A DNA stretch of 64,000 bases from Triatoma infestans. Its lineage: Eukaryota; Arthropoda; Insecta; Hemiptera; Reduviidae. The notes below the pieces were generated by a model that saw only the letters and a list, made by a program, of their open reading frames with translations, made no database searches and was not told where the DNA came from. Within the stretch, counting starts at the first letter, position 1. Each line of letters opens with the position of its first letter. The position numbers and the translations under genes were made by a program. This document shows positions 42,669 to 53,008 of this stretch, piece by piece. Location: positions 62,001 to 126,000 of the forward strand of contig JAAEAF010002359.1 in NCBI GenBank assembly GCA_011037195.1. Reading direction: 5' to 3'.

Positions 42669-45600
42669 CTATATACGTGAACCAGCTTCAAATTCCCAAT
42701 TTTCAGATACTTTTAAATGAGAAAGTTCATCTTCAAGTGTTCTATGCTTAGAAAATTGTTTATTAGCAGCTAATATAAATTTTTTCCGCCACGAATCATG
42801 TTTGTTCAAAGCTTTTGCATGGCCAGATGATTGTTCCTGAGAGAAAAAATAATAATTAAAACATAATATAAAAAAAAAAATTATAAATATAAAGTAAATT
42901 ATAATTACATTAAATGTAACAAATCTTAAATTAACAAAAGTTAAATTTGTTTTATCCCTATTTTTTTTTTTTATCATCATTTTTCACATTTAAGTTCTAC
43001 AATAGTTTGTTCATTGAAAACTATTTTACTTGGATAATCGAAATTTAATTTGAAATTGCATTCAGAAAAATTGAAGAATATTTACTTAAATTAAGTCATT
43101 AATTCTTTAGATAATGCATTACTTCTACTGGTTGTAAATTTAATGCATGTGATATTTATTGATAATTCAGAATAAATCTCCTTTCCCTGGCGTTAGCGCG
43201 GAGTAGCAAACAAAAACAAAAAAAAAAGAGAAATACTCACACAACTTTCTCTTACTGCATCTATCCATTCTAATTTCCAAATTTTCTTCAAATTAGAATT
43301 TTTATTAGCATGTTAGGCCACAGCCTAACATATACATATATGTGGTGGAAGCCAGACATTTGTAGATTTTAAAGATGTAGATTGTAGATTTTTTCTGAAT
43401 GTGACCCCGTTACAAAGCCAGTAAAATTAATTGCGGATTAAAGTTAAGCTTAACAGTTAAGCAGATTTTCCAGAATCCATCTAAAATAATTTTTTCCGGA
43501 CAAATGTTTGAAATAAAAGTGATAAGATGATATATATATATTCTTCAAATATGTTATTTTTTTCATATATATTTATTTTCGATTTTGACGGTGCCACCGA
43601 ACGCTTGACTTATGAGGAAATAAGAGCGCTATTGGAGAAGAAGAAGCTCGATAGGACTCTGGTGAGATGGATAGATATCCTTTTCACATCGAGACTTGTT
43701 TATTCTCGGCAGGCGAAAACAGAGAGGAAGGTGAAAGTAGGTAGGGCGTTTCCTCAAGGAGGGAGCCTATCCCACACCTCTGGTGTTTCATGAGATCCTG
43801 TGGAAGTTGTGGAGCATTCTACATGCAGTTGTATTCGGATAACGGAGTGGTGCTTGTTTACTAGTAAGTACCTGAGTTTGGTAAGTAACCTAAAGCAATC
43901 GGCCATTAGTACCATTAGTAATCTCCAGTGTAGGATTAATACTCAGGTCTCTAAGTGCACAATTAAACAAGCTCAAAATACGAAAAGACCTTGTCATTTC
44001 TGCAAATGCAACAAGCCGTTATCTTGCACTCATGTAGAATCATTCGGGAGACCAGTAAGCCATGGCAAATTAAACACTGGCCACCTTTTCTTTCTTTTAT
44101 TCTCTCTCTCTCTCTTTTCTTTTCCTTCTACCAGCAATTAAATCAAAGCCACCCTTGCTACAGGCCATGAGGCTTTGTATACCCCCACCTGCCCTCTGGC
44201 TGAATTAAAAATATAATAATATTATGTATAATTAGAATTCAATTTTTAAGAAAAAAAGTGAGACTGTTCTCGAGAAAAACTCAGAAACACATTCTGTAAG
44301 TTCGCTTTCGGTTAACCGATTTTCTTTAGTGATGAAGTAAAACAACGCATTTAATGTACCTTATTATTATTATATTAGTGGAAGAACCAGTTTCGATTAA
44401 CCGATTTTCTTCACATTTATTGTGCTGAAGTGACATTTGAAAGAAAAGCTTAATGTTGCTTCTCCAGAAGCAAAAAAATGGAAGAAAAAAAAATCAATAA
44501 AGTTGAACGTCTAGTTGGCGAGTTTTGATCGAAACCTTCGTGAGGATATCGTTTGTGTACCTAAATGAATTATCACTTTGGAGCGGCCTGCGATTTTTCG
44601 CTGTTGTGATGTTTTGTTCAGTCACATAAAAACAATTCCCTAAAAACATATTTTTCGTATTCAAGAGATCTCGGAAGATGTGTTTTCGGTGTGTTAATTA
44701 TAAAGGTGGACAAATAAGTTATTTAGTACTAATTTCATATATGCTAAATACACTGATTATAATTTCTACAGAAGATAACTGAATCTTTATTCAAGGAAAA
44801 TAACCATAAATTCAATAAACTGGCAAACTTCAATTAACACAAACCAAAAGTTTCAAATATGATCAACAAAATATATATGTAAAAAGAATAGTTCTACAAG
44901 TCTCAAAATGACACAACACATCACACTTCAATCGAATATATTCCTAAAAAACCAAAAAAAAAACCTTCTCCTTTTTTTTAAACTCAGATTTTTTTCACAT
45001 GTTCCCAACATTTTATTTCATATGATTTTAATTGGGGGCGTTTTCAAACCCGATTCTTTGTTAGTGATCAACCGATTTGTTATACAATGTGATTTAAAAC
45101 AACAAAAAAAACAACATATGTATCCGTTTTGTAACTTGAATTTGTAGCTATACAGTGTGTGTTCCTTTTCTTTTGTAATTTTCTTGAAACTAATATATAT
45201 ATTTCTGTGAATGCTACTGATCTATTTTATTTATAGTTTTCCAACAGGTTATGGGCCCAGTAGCTTGAAGTATTGAAGATATTTTTCTTGTGTTGGTTTA
45301 TAACCGTATCTGTATTTTATTTTTTTTGGTTTAGTGCACAATTGAAGATAAAGGAAATTTCACTAAATTGAATGGACAAAATTTCAATATATGGAAATTT
45401 AAAATCGAAATGTATCTTAGTGAAAAAGGGTTGTGGGATGTCTTGCTTAAGGAAAGACCTATGGAAGGGAAGGAAATGACTAAATGGGATGATAAAGATA
45501 GATCGGCCAGAGCCAAAATTATATTATGTGTAGAAGATAATCAACTAATTCATATAAAGCATGAAAAAGCTGCAATAGGTATGTGGGAAGCATTAATTAA

Positions 45601-48600
45601 AGTTTAGGAAAAAAAACTCTCAGTACGAAATTATTTTTGTTACGAAAATTGTATAGTATGAGATATGATGAATCAATGGGCATGAACGAATATATTTATA
45701 GTGTTTTGGAACTAGTTGATAAACTTAGAGGTGTAGGTAAGGATTTTCCTGAGGAAGATATAATAGCGATTTTATTATGTAGCCTACCAAACTCTTTTGA
45801 ATCATTAATTACAAGCCTTGAGGGTCGTCCAGAGAACGAACTTAATTTAGAATATGTTAAAGGAAAATTAACTGAAACATCTGAGCGTAGACATGAAATA
45901 TTAAAAGAAAGTGATTCCCAAATTGCATAAAAACTTCAGTAAAAGGTCAAAATTCTCAAACGCAAATTGTGGGACACCATAAGGTAAATGAACGACTTTG
46001 TTATTACTGCAATAAACCTGGTCACACAGACGCTTTTGTTACGAGTTAAACAATAAGAATAAACAGAGAAAATACATTGCAACGAGAGTAACGGAAGATG
46101 AAGTTAAAGATTGCAATGATAGAGTAGATCAAATATATCAGTGTTTCAGGGTTGCAGATAATAGCAGTAAGTCAAATTGGTATATAGATTCAGAAGCGTC
46201 GAATCATATGTCGAATGATAAAAATTTTTTTATTTGTTGTTTTGAACATAAAAATGGAAAAGTTAAAATAGCGGGTGGAGATTTGTTGGATGTTAGAGGA
46301 GTAGGTGATGGTTATGTCAAATGTGTTCTGAATGACGGAAGTATAAAAGAGACCCGAATTACTGGGGTTCTATATGTACCTGACTTAGATTGTAATTTGT
46401 TATCGGTAAAACGTTTGGACGAAAATGGGTATTTTATAACTTTTGGTGAAAAAAAATGTTTAGTCAAGAAAAATGATGAAGTTGTTGCAGAAGGTGATCT
46501 GGAATATGGTTTATACATATTGGCTTGTTATGAAGTGGCAAATAAAACTAAAACCGTAAATGGCCATGAAAACTGTATTCATATGTGGCACCGACGATTT
46601 GGTCATCGCGATCCTCGCGATATTTTACAGTTAAAAACCCTTAATCTCGTGGATGGACTGAAGCAAGATGAATGTAACCAGAAAATGAAATGTGAATGTT
46701 GCTTGAAAACAAAAATGACACAAAAACCTTATCCACAGAAAAGTGAGAACCGAACTTTAGAAGTAGGTGAATTGTTTCATGCGGATATTTGTGGCCCTAT
46801 GGAAACGTTGACTCCTAGTAAAAATAGGTATGCGCTAACTCTAATTGATGATAAATCTAGATATCTAACGGTATACCTTCTAAAGGGTAAAGATGAAGCA
46901 GGGGACAAAATTAAAGAATTTATTGTTTTTGTACAGAACAAGTTTGGAAAAACACCTAAAGTGCTCCGCACTGACAGAGGTGGGGAGTTCGTAAATGAGC
47001 GTCTTAGTTCAAACAATCAAACATCAACTCACTGTACCATATTGTCCCCAACAGAACGGAGTAGCAGAGCGGAGAAACCGATATTTGCTCGAGATGGCTA
47101 GATCTATGCTAGAAGATTCGCAATTGGAAAGAAAATATTGGGGTACAGTTGTACTAGCAGCAGCCTATCTACAAAATCGCTTATCAACGAAAGCTTGCCA
47201 GAAAACACCATATGAATTATGGAATTCTAGAAAACCTGATGTGAGTCATTTGAAAGTTTATGAATGTAAAGCTTTTTTCTACATACCCAATAAAAGAAAA
47301 ACGATCCAAATTAGATAATACAGCTAAAGAGGGAATACTTGTAGAGTACTCCGATGAGTCAAAAGGTTATTTAATTCTGGATACTATTACCGATAAAATA
47401 ATAGTATCACGAAGTGTTAAGTGTATTGAGACGAATGGAAGTGGAATATTAAAATTAGTTGACCAAGCATTAAATAAAGAAACACATGAAGACAGACATT
47501 TATTGAATGAAGATCATGGTGAATCAAAAGATAAAGATTCAAAAGGTTTGCGCAGGTCAGGACGAACAAATAAAGGAGTTCCACCGGAGAGATATATTCG
47601 TGCATACAAGGCTGAAGAGATAAATGTTGCAGAACCTGCGTCATGGGAAGAAGTTTTAACATTACCTAGCGATGAATACGAGAAGTGGAGCATTGCAATG
47701 AATGAAGAATTGAAATCAATAGAGGAAAAGAATGTTTGGCATTTAACAAATTTACCTCCAGATCGAAAAGTTGTTGATACGAAGTGGGTATATAAATTGA
47801 AAACAAATGAATTGGGTAATGTTGTACGATATAAAGCTAGACTAGTAGCAAGGGGATTTACACAGAAGCCAGGAGAAGACTTTCACGAAGTTTTTGCACT
47901 CGTGGCTAATTATGCATCCTTTAGAGTTTTACTTTCAATAGCAGCATCTTTAACATTAAGAGTGAAACATATTGATATTAAAACTGCATTTTTAAACGGA
48001 GAATTAAAGGAAGAAATATATGTAAGCCAGCCAAAGGGGTATGTTAAAGAAGGAAATGAGAACATGGTATATAAATTAAATAAAGCTCTGTACGGATTGA
48101 AACAGGCAGCAAAAGCTTGGAACGAAAAAATCAGTGAAGTATTAATGAAGAAAGGTTTTGCAAAGAATGAAGTTGATCCCTGTTTGTATACAAGGCAGGA
48201 AGAAGAAAATGACTGGACTTACATTTTAATATATGTTGATGATGTGATTGTTTGTACAGTAAATGAAAAATTAGAAACAGAGGTAATGTGTTTATTTCAA
48301 AATGAATTTGAGATCACAGATTTAGGAGAAATTACAAATTATTTGGGTATTCAAGTTGATCGAGATGTTGATGGTAGTTTTTGGATTTATCAGATTGCAA
48401 AGATTAAGAAAATAATAAAGGAATTAGGTTTACAGGATTCACCAGGAGCTGATATACCAATGAACCCTGAATATTTGAAAGATGAAAACCAGTCCAAAGA
48501 ATTACCAAATGATAATGCATATCGAAAAATTATAGGATCCCTTTTATATTTAGCAACAGTATCGCGTCCAGATGTAGCAACAGCCGTGGGTATTCTTTCT

Positions 48601-50644
48601 AGGAAAGTTAGCAAACCAACAGAAAGAGACTGGAAAGGAGTTAAGCAAGTGGTAAAATACTTAAAAAGAACTGAAAATATTAAACTTAAATTAAACGCAG
48701 TTAATAACAAAATGGAAATTATTGTAGATTCTGACTGGGCAGGATCAGTTGACGACCGAAAATCAACTACTGGATATGTCATAACATTTGGAAAAGTAAC
48801 GGTTATATGGGGCAGTCGAAAACAAGTCTGTGTTTTATTGTCCTCCACCGAGGCAGAATTCATTGCTGCATCAGAAGCATCTAAAGAAGGAATATGGTTA
48901 CTACAACTGTTAAAGTCATTGAGTTTAGAAGTTCAGGAGCCAGTCGTCATGAACGAGGATAATCAAGGATGTATTGCTATGATAAGAGGTGAGAAGATTA
49001 GTCAAAGATCAAAGCATATTGACGTACGATACAATTTTATTAAGGACTTGTATAATAAGAATATGATCAAGTTAAACTATTGTGAATCCCAAAAAATGTT
49101 AGCAGACATTTTTACTAAGCTTTTGCCAAAGACAAGATTTCTTGAATTACGAAAGAGACTTGGCTTCGACGAAGTATCGGTTGAGGTAGGGTGTTAGTGA
49201 TCAACCGATTTGTTATACCAATGTGATTTAAAACAAAAAAAAAACAACATATGTATCCGTTTTGTAACTTGAATTTGTAGCTATACAGTGTGTGTTCCTT
49301 TTCTTTTGTAATTTTCTTGAAACTAATATATATATTTCTGTGAATGTTACTGATCTATCTTATTTATAGTTTTCCAACATTCTTCACACGGTGAAAACTC
49401 ACTAACGAAAACATGATGCGAACAAACAGTAAGAAAAAGAAATTGTCACTTTCAGAGCCAATTTATTTAGATACATACCGCAACTAAGTTTGCATTTCAC
49501 AATTCATAAATTAAGTAAAGAAATTGTTAGCAAAGTCAGTCACATCTTCAATTTTCGAAGACATTTTGGTGATCAGTTTCACCTGTACGTCTAACTTCAG
49601 TAAAGAATGCCTCTTCACGCTACAACTGAATCTTATAATTAGATGAAATATTTCTTTTTTGTGCATAAAGCTGTTGCTGCTGTAAGAGGAAGTATTGCGA
49701 TCGTATTGATCTTTCGAATTTAAATTTAACCTGAAGTACACGTTTTTAAGTCTCCAGAGACGAAAAAAGTTTTTATGAATCTGTGAACAAAATGACTTAA
49801 AAATGAAAAATACCTTCAAGCTAAACAACAATTGATACTCTGGTTAGGAATTACCAAAAGGAATTCAGCTAGATTCCGTTACTAGCAGTGTGAGCTTTCT
49901 TTTCAGCTTTTGCCGATAAGGTCTCAAAGTTTTTTTTAAATCTGGTAAACCAAACACAAAAAAAAAATAATTTCATCAATTTTGTTTCAAATATTTTCCT
50001 GGAAAATTTAATTTTGGGAGAGCTCTCTGGCTCTAAGTTTAACTTCTTTCTAAACATTACGGTTTCGTCCATGATCCATCCGTGTTTTTTTCACTGCGGA
50101 CCTAATAAACTAGAGCTACTAAAGAACTATGTAACAGAATGATATAAGATTGATTGGATCTCATAAATACCAATTACAGTTGTAAAACAGCAATTTTTTG
50201 AGTCCTGATTTACAACTGATATAAAGCATACATACCATATGACATTCTACTTAATAACTAAATCATTATTCTAAAATTACTTCTTTATTAATCTGGAGAA
50301 TGTTCTGACAAATACAGGATAAAAAAATAAGCTCACCATTGTAAGATAAGGATATCTTAAGTAAAGCATATTTGCTTCTTCGCGTTCATAATCTTTCTTC
50401 AAAGTTTCAATTGCCTTCTTAGTAACCCTTTTTACCAATCGATCCTTCCTAAATTATAAAATATGATTATAAAATTAATAATAAAATCATCATTATCATA
50501 ATTGTAAGTCTCGACTACCGCTTAGCGGTATGAGGCCAAAATCATTATACATATTTGTAAATAAATCATTATATATAAATCTTACCCACGAAATATATGA
50601 CCATTTGGAAGTTTAAATAAACAGAGCCTTAATGTAATATGCAT
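42669..50644 (-). CDS. MRPL57: Mitochondrial large-ribosomal-subunit protein mL63-like
   Basis: Three exons (50644-50586, 50448-50337, 42836-42669) join with GT-AG sites and consistent phase into 112 aa; vertebrate MRPL57 (mL63/MRP63) has about 102. The match to the remembered family is over the second half: a helix rich in E and K, then YLRYPYLTMEQSSGHAKA (vertebrate form has PYMTREQERGHA) and, near the end, KHRTLEDELSHLKVSENW. The N-terminus carries FKLPNGHIFRGKDR, like the GRIPGRQWIGKHR start. The product would be imported into mitochondria to join the large ribosomal subunit. Intron 2 (42837-50336) contains a complete copia element and LINE debris. The identification rests on memory of a short, fast-evolving protein, but length, order and motif spacing all fit. 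Confidence 0.78.
43585..43800 (+). pseudogene. LINE reverse-transcriptase fragment
   Basis: The frame encodes DGATERLTYEEIRALLEKKK, LVRWIDILFTSRLV and RAFPQGGSLS, corresponding to reverse-transcriptase blocks of I/R1-like LINEs (usually GCPQGGVLSP). It stops before the YADD box. A degenerate piece follows to about 43870. Confidence 0.75.
45059..45246 (+). repeat. copia 5' LTR
   Basis: 188 bp, starting TGTTAGTGATCAACCGATTT and ending TTTTCCAACA. Differences from the 3' LTR are one missing C near 45085, one A/C change in an A-run region, one C/T near 45215 and one T/C near 45226. Confidence 0.97.
45247..45260 (+). promoter_or_regulatory. copia primer-binding site
   Basis: GGTTATGGGCCCAG immediately follows the 5' LTR and is complementary to an internal part of initiator methionine tRNA, the half-tRNA primer known from Drosophila copia. 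Confidence 0.9.
45368..45930 (+). pseudogene. copia Gag, interrupted
   Basis: The first frame (to a TAG at 45605) has the KLNGQNFNIWKFKIEMYL start typical of copia-family Gag. After a frame change the second frame (45637-45930) continues with LRKLYSMRYDESMGMNEYI and a leucine-rich helix. Beyond its stop a zinc knuckle CYYCNKPGH lies in another frame near 45999, and its final cysteine is in a further frame. At least three lesions therefore break Gag. Confidence 0.9.
46160..47101 (+). pseudogene. copia protease and integrase N-terminal half
   Basis: The frame carries the protease active-site region WYIDSEASNHMSND, in which the usual glycine after D-S is glutamate (GAA, 46193-46195). It continues into integrase: the HHCC zinc site (HMWHRRFGH and CECCLKTK), the first catalytic aspartate in LFHADICGP, and the second in LRTDRGGEFV. 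A shift near 47000 sends it into a wrong frame that ends at 47101. Confidence 0.92.
46995..47318 (+). pseudogene. copia integrase C-terminal half, shifted frame
   Basis: PYCPQQNGVAERRNRYLLEM holds the third catalytic residue (the glutamate of DDE) and follows the preceding frame's second aspartate. It continues through LKVYECKAF and is lost at a second shift near 47280. Confidence 0.92.
47260..49197 (+). pseudogene. copia reverse transcriptase and RNase H
   Basis: 645 residues without interruption, part of the broken polyprotein. Visible are the end of integrase, the reverse-transcriptase start (VVDTKWVYKLK, YKARLVARGFTQ, IDIKTAFLNGEL), the catalytic ILIYVDDVIV, LGIQV, and the RNase H region (VDSDWAGSVDDRKSTTGYV, LSSTEAEF, KHIDVRYNFI). 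The stop lies inside the 3' LTR. No lesion was seen in this part, in contrast to Gag and integrase. Confidence 0.95.
49192..49379 (+). repeat. copia 3' LTR
   Basis: Starts TGTTAGTGATCAACCGATTT directly after the purine tract and ends TTTTCCAACA before the TTCTT duplication. The first bases include the polyprotein stop codon. Confidence 0.97.
49685..50065 (+). repeat. Dispersed-repeat copy
   Basis: AAGAGGAAGTATTGCGATCG, AACCTGAAGTACACGTTTTT and a diverged TCTCCAGAGACG segment open the copy. A degenerate second half has ATATTTTCCTGGAAAATT and a final CATTACGGTTTCGTCCATGA. Confidence 0.5.
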
Positions 50645-51552
50645 AGCGGTTAACAGGTTTAATGACTTAAGGTTAAATAAAAACCCTGATGGAAGGTAAC
50701 AGATCGGAAAGCAGTTAAACTTTACAGATGACGCTGCTGGAGCCAATGGTTAGTGAATTCTAGAGAGAAAAGGAACATGCACTTTGGTTTGAATGAGAGG
50801 TAGGTTCTTCTTATGGGAAATTTTAGTATGTTGTTTCTAAAACTGTCAAATGTTGGATTTCGGGATATTAAGTGTTTAATCGATATTAAAGCTTTATGTG
50901 AAGTGATAGTAATGGTATGTCATTTTGGTACTGACGAAATGAACGTTTCCTCATCTAATGTAATTGCCCTTTTTCTCAATACTAAAAAGGTTAATCTTGA
51001 ATATGCCCAATTTTTAAAATTGTCTACGAAATGCCTTGCCTTGTATCTCAGGCTGAGCTAGAAATTGCCAGGATTGTAATCTTATATTCTTAGAAATATA
51101 CTGTTTTGTTTTTATTTTAGCTGTTTAAACCCAAGAAGTTAGGATATTTAGATGTTGAAATATTGCAACTTTCACATTACTCGCTTTTCTTGTGTTGATC
51201 AGAAATCATAATTAAATTCCAGTATTATTTCTTTTTTAAACAATATGAAATTTTAGTACAGATTTTAACCAAGTTACGGTATATAAAGCTTATAAAGAAA
51301 TACCCTTTAAAATCAGTCCCGACACACCCTTTGCTGCCAATCTCCACGAATAATTCCACATAGATATTCTTTGCTTTTAAAATTCAAATAATGATCCACA
51401 TATTGACTTTTTTTATATAGCACTAATTCGCTTTTAGTGACAAATCTTTCCTCTTCAGAATTTATGCAAAAGCGCAACGTGTGCTAAAGTCTCAAAAAAA
51501 TATATAAAATAGTTTTTTTTAATAATACTTTATTCTTTCAGAATTGAAAAGG
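50645..51552. other. Intergenic region between mL63-like and LMW-PTP genes
   Basis: The two genes diverge from this 0.9-kb region, so both promoters should lie here; no clear core element was identified. A pyrimidine-rich tract ending TTCTTTCAG at 51534-51541 looks like a 3' splice site 11 nt before the phosphatase ATG, suggesting a 5'-UTR intron. A short open frame at 50813-51061 has no recognisable similarity. Confidence 0.45.
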
Positions 51553-52020
51553 ATGGAGAATAAAAGAAGCGTTCTTTTTATTTGCTTGGGGAACATTTGC
51601 CGTTCTCCCATTGCCGAGGCTGTTTTCCTAAGCCTTATCAATAAAAAAGGAATTCAACATAAGTGGCATGTGGATAGTGCTGCATTGGGTCCTTGGCATG
51701 TGGGTAACCAGCCAGATTCCAGAGCATTGGCTGTTCTTAAAGAAAAAAACATTAAATATTCTCATAGTGCCAGACAGATTAAGGAAGATGACTTTAGAAA
51801 CTTTGATTACATATTTGGTATGGATGAAGAGAATATGGCATCTTTAAAGAAGAAGGCTCCTAAGGATTCCAAAGCTACAACTGCCTTGCTTGGTTCCTAT
51901 GATCCAGAAGGGGAACGAATAATTGAAGACCCATATTATGATAGAGGAGATGAAGGATTCTATAAGTGCTATGATCAGTGCCTCAGGTCATGTGAAGGTT
52001 TTCTAAATACAGTGGGTTAA
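51553..52020 (+). CDS. ACP1: Low-molecular-weight protein tyrosine phosphatase
   Basis: Cytosolic phosphotyrosine/acid phosphatase of 155 aa (human ACP1 has 158). The P-loop CLGNICRS at residues 11-18 matches C-X5-R-S, with Cys11 as nucleophile and Arg17 binding phosphate. The general acid is the aspartate of EDPYY near residue 127, followed by the conserved tyrosine pair. SAALGPWHVG and YIFGMDEEN are further family blocks. The start chosen is the ATG at 51553, which gives a family-typical N-terminus. The whole coding sequence is one exon, although vertebrate genes have several, and a likely 3' splice site just upstream implies a 5'-UTR intron. AATAAA lies soon after the stop. Its 3' end converges on SREK1. 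Confidence 0.95.
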   Translation: MENKRSVLFICLGNICRSPIAEAVFLSLINKKGIQHKWHVDSAALGPWHVGNQPDSRALAVLKEKNIKYSHSARQIKEDDFRNFDYIFGMDEENMASLKKKAPKDSKATTALLGSYDPEGERIIEDPYYDRGDEGFYKCYDQCLRSCEGFLNTVG

Positions 52021-53008
52021 TTTTTTTGTAAGCTACATAAAATAAAATAATTAATTATATTTTTGTTTATTTCTTTGAATTCTTGTACCTATATGTGTTG
52101 GTGTGTGTAATATGGATAGAAGTATATTTTAATCAAATACTAAAAACATATTCAGTGAAGTTGGGGATATTTGTATGGTAATGTCAAAAGCTAGCAGCTG
52201 ATTTTTATATTTTTGCTTAAAAAAAATAGTTACCATCATTCATTGCGGTTATTTCAATTCTTCAAATTAATTTGTGGTACATATGTTTATGGTCTACTTT
52301 TTATTTTGTTTTTCTATCACAGTGCAAATAACAAAAAAATATTATTTAGAATTAATCGATAAATAACTTAGTATTTTTTTCTTATTGTTACTTTGATGAT
52401 TCAAGAGTTTCATGAATAGCTCCGTAAGTTTATCAGTCTTTACCAGTTCGCATACTAATGCTGATGACATCCTAATAAAGTAATTCATTTTTAAAAATAC
52501 ACTCGAAAACTTTTTTAAAAAATTTTCATTTTTCTTTTAGATTAAATTTTCACTAGTAAGATTACATTTAAAAGTTCTATTTTTTATTTAGTAATGATAG
52601 TTATCTGATAGGACAGCTTTTTTATGAGAACAGCATCTTTTAGTAAATAATTTCAGGCATACTGCTTCTATCAGAATGTACTAGTTTTACAAGGTGCTCT
52701 GTTTTGAAATCAAATCTACTAATCTTAAGCTGATTAAGTGATTACCATTTAAGCAACAAGAAGCTGAAAAAAAACAAACAAATATAATTGAAAAAGGATA
52801 CTTTATTTAAAATCGTAAATTCACAATCACATCACGTGAATTAAACTGAAAATATTACTTTACATCTAAAATCTTTGAATCGCAGGTATCTACTTGAAGA
52901 CATTGAATAAATGAAAATCTACAAATTTTTCATTATTCAACAAATGTTAAGATAAATGTAATAGAGCAATAAAAGAAAATATTTATAAAATTTTGGAAAT
53001 TGTGTAAT
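52021..53008. other. Convergent 3' region of LMW-PTP and SREK1
   Basis: AT-rich sequence with no coding exon. AATAAA motifs on plus near 52040 and on minus near 52802-52807 (TTTATT on plus) are candidate poly(A) signals for the two genes. No repeat family was recognised. Confidence 0.5.

Larger units (their letters stand above)
45054..49384 (+). mobile_element. Ty1/copia LTR retrotransposon with 5-bp target duplication
   Basis: A complete but disabled copia-family element inserted in intron 2 of the mL63-like gene, antisense to it. TTCTT lies at both edges (45054-45058 and 49380-49384). LTRs run 45059-45246 and 49192-49379, begin TGTTAG and end CAACA. Directly after the 5' LTR is GGTTATGGGCCCAG, the same internal initiator-tRNA-Met primer site used by Drosophila copia. 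GAGGTAGGG before the 3' LTR is the purine tract. Coding order is Gag, protease, integrase, reverse transcriptase, RNase H, typical of copia. A premature stop and several frame shifts rule out self-mobilisation. LTRs differ at only about four sites, so the insertion is young. Confidence 0.97.
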
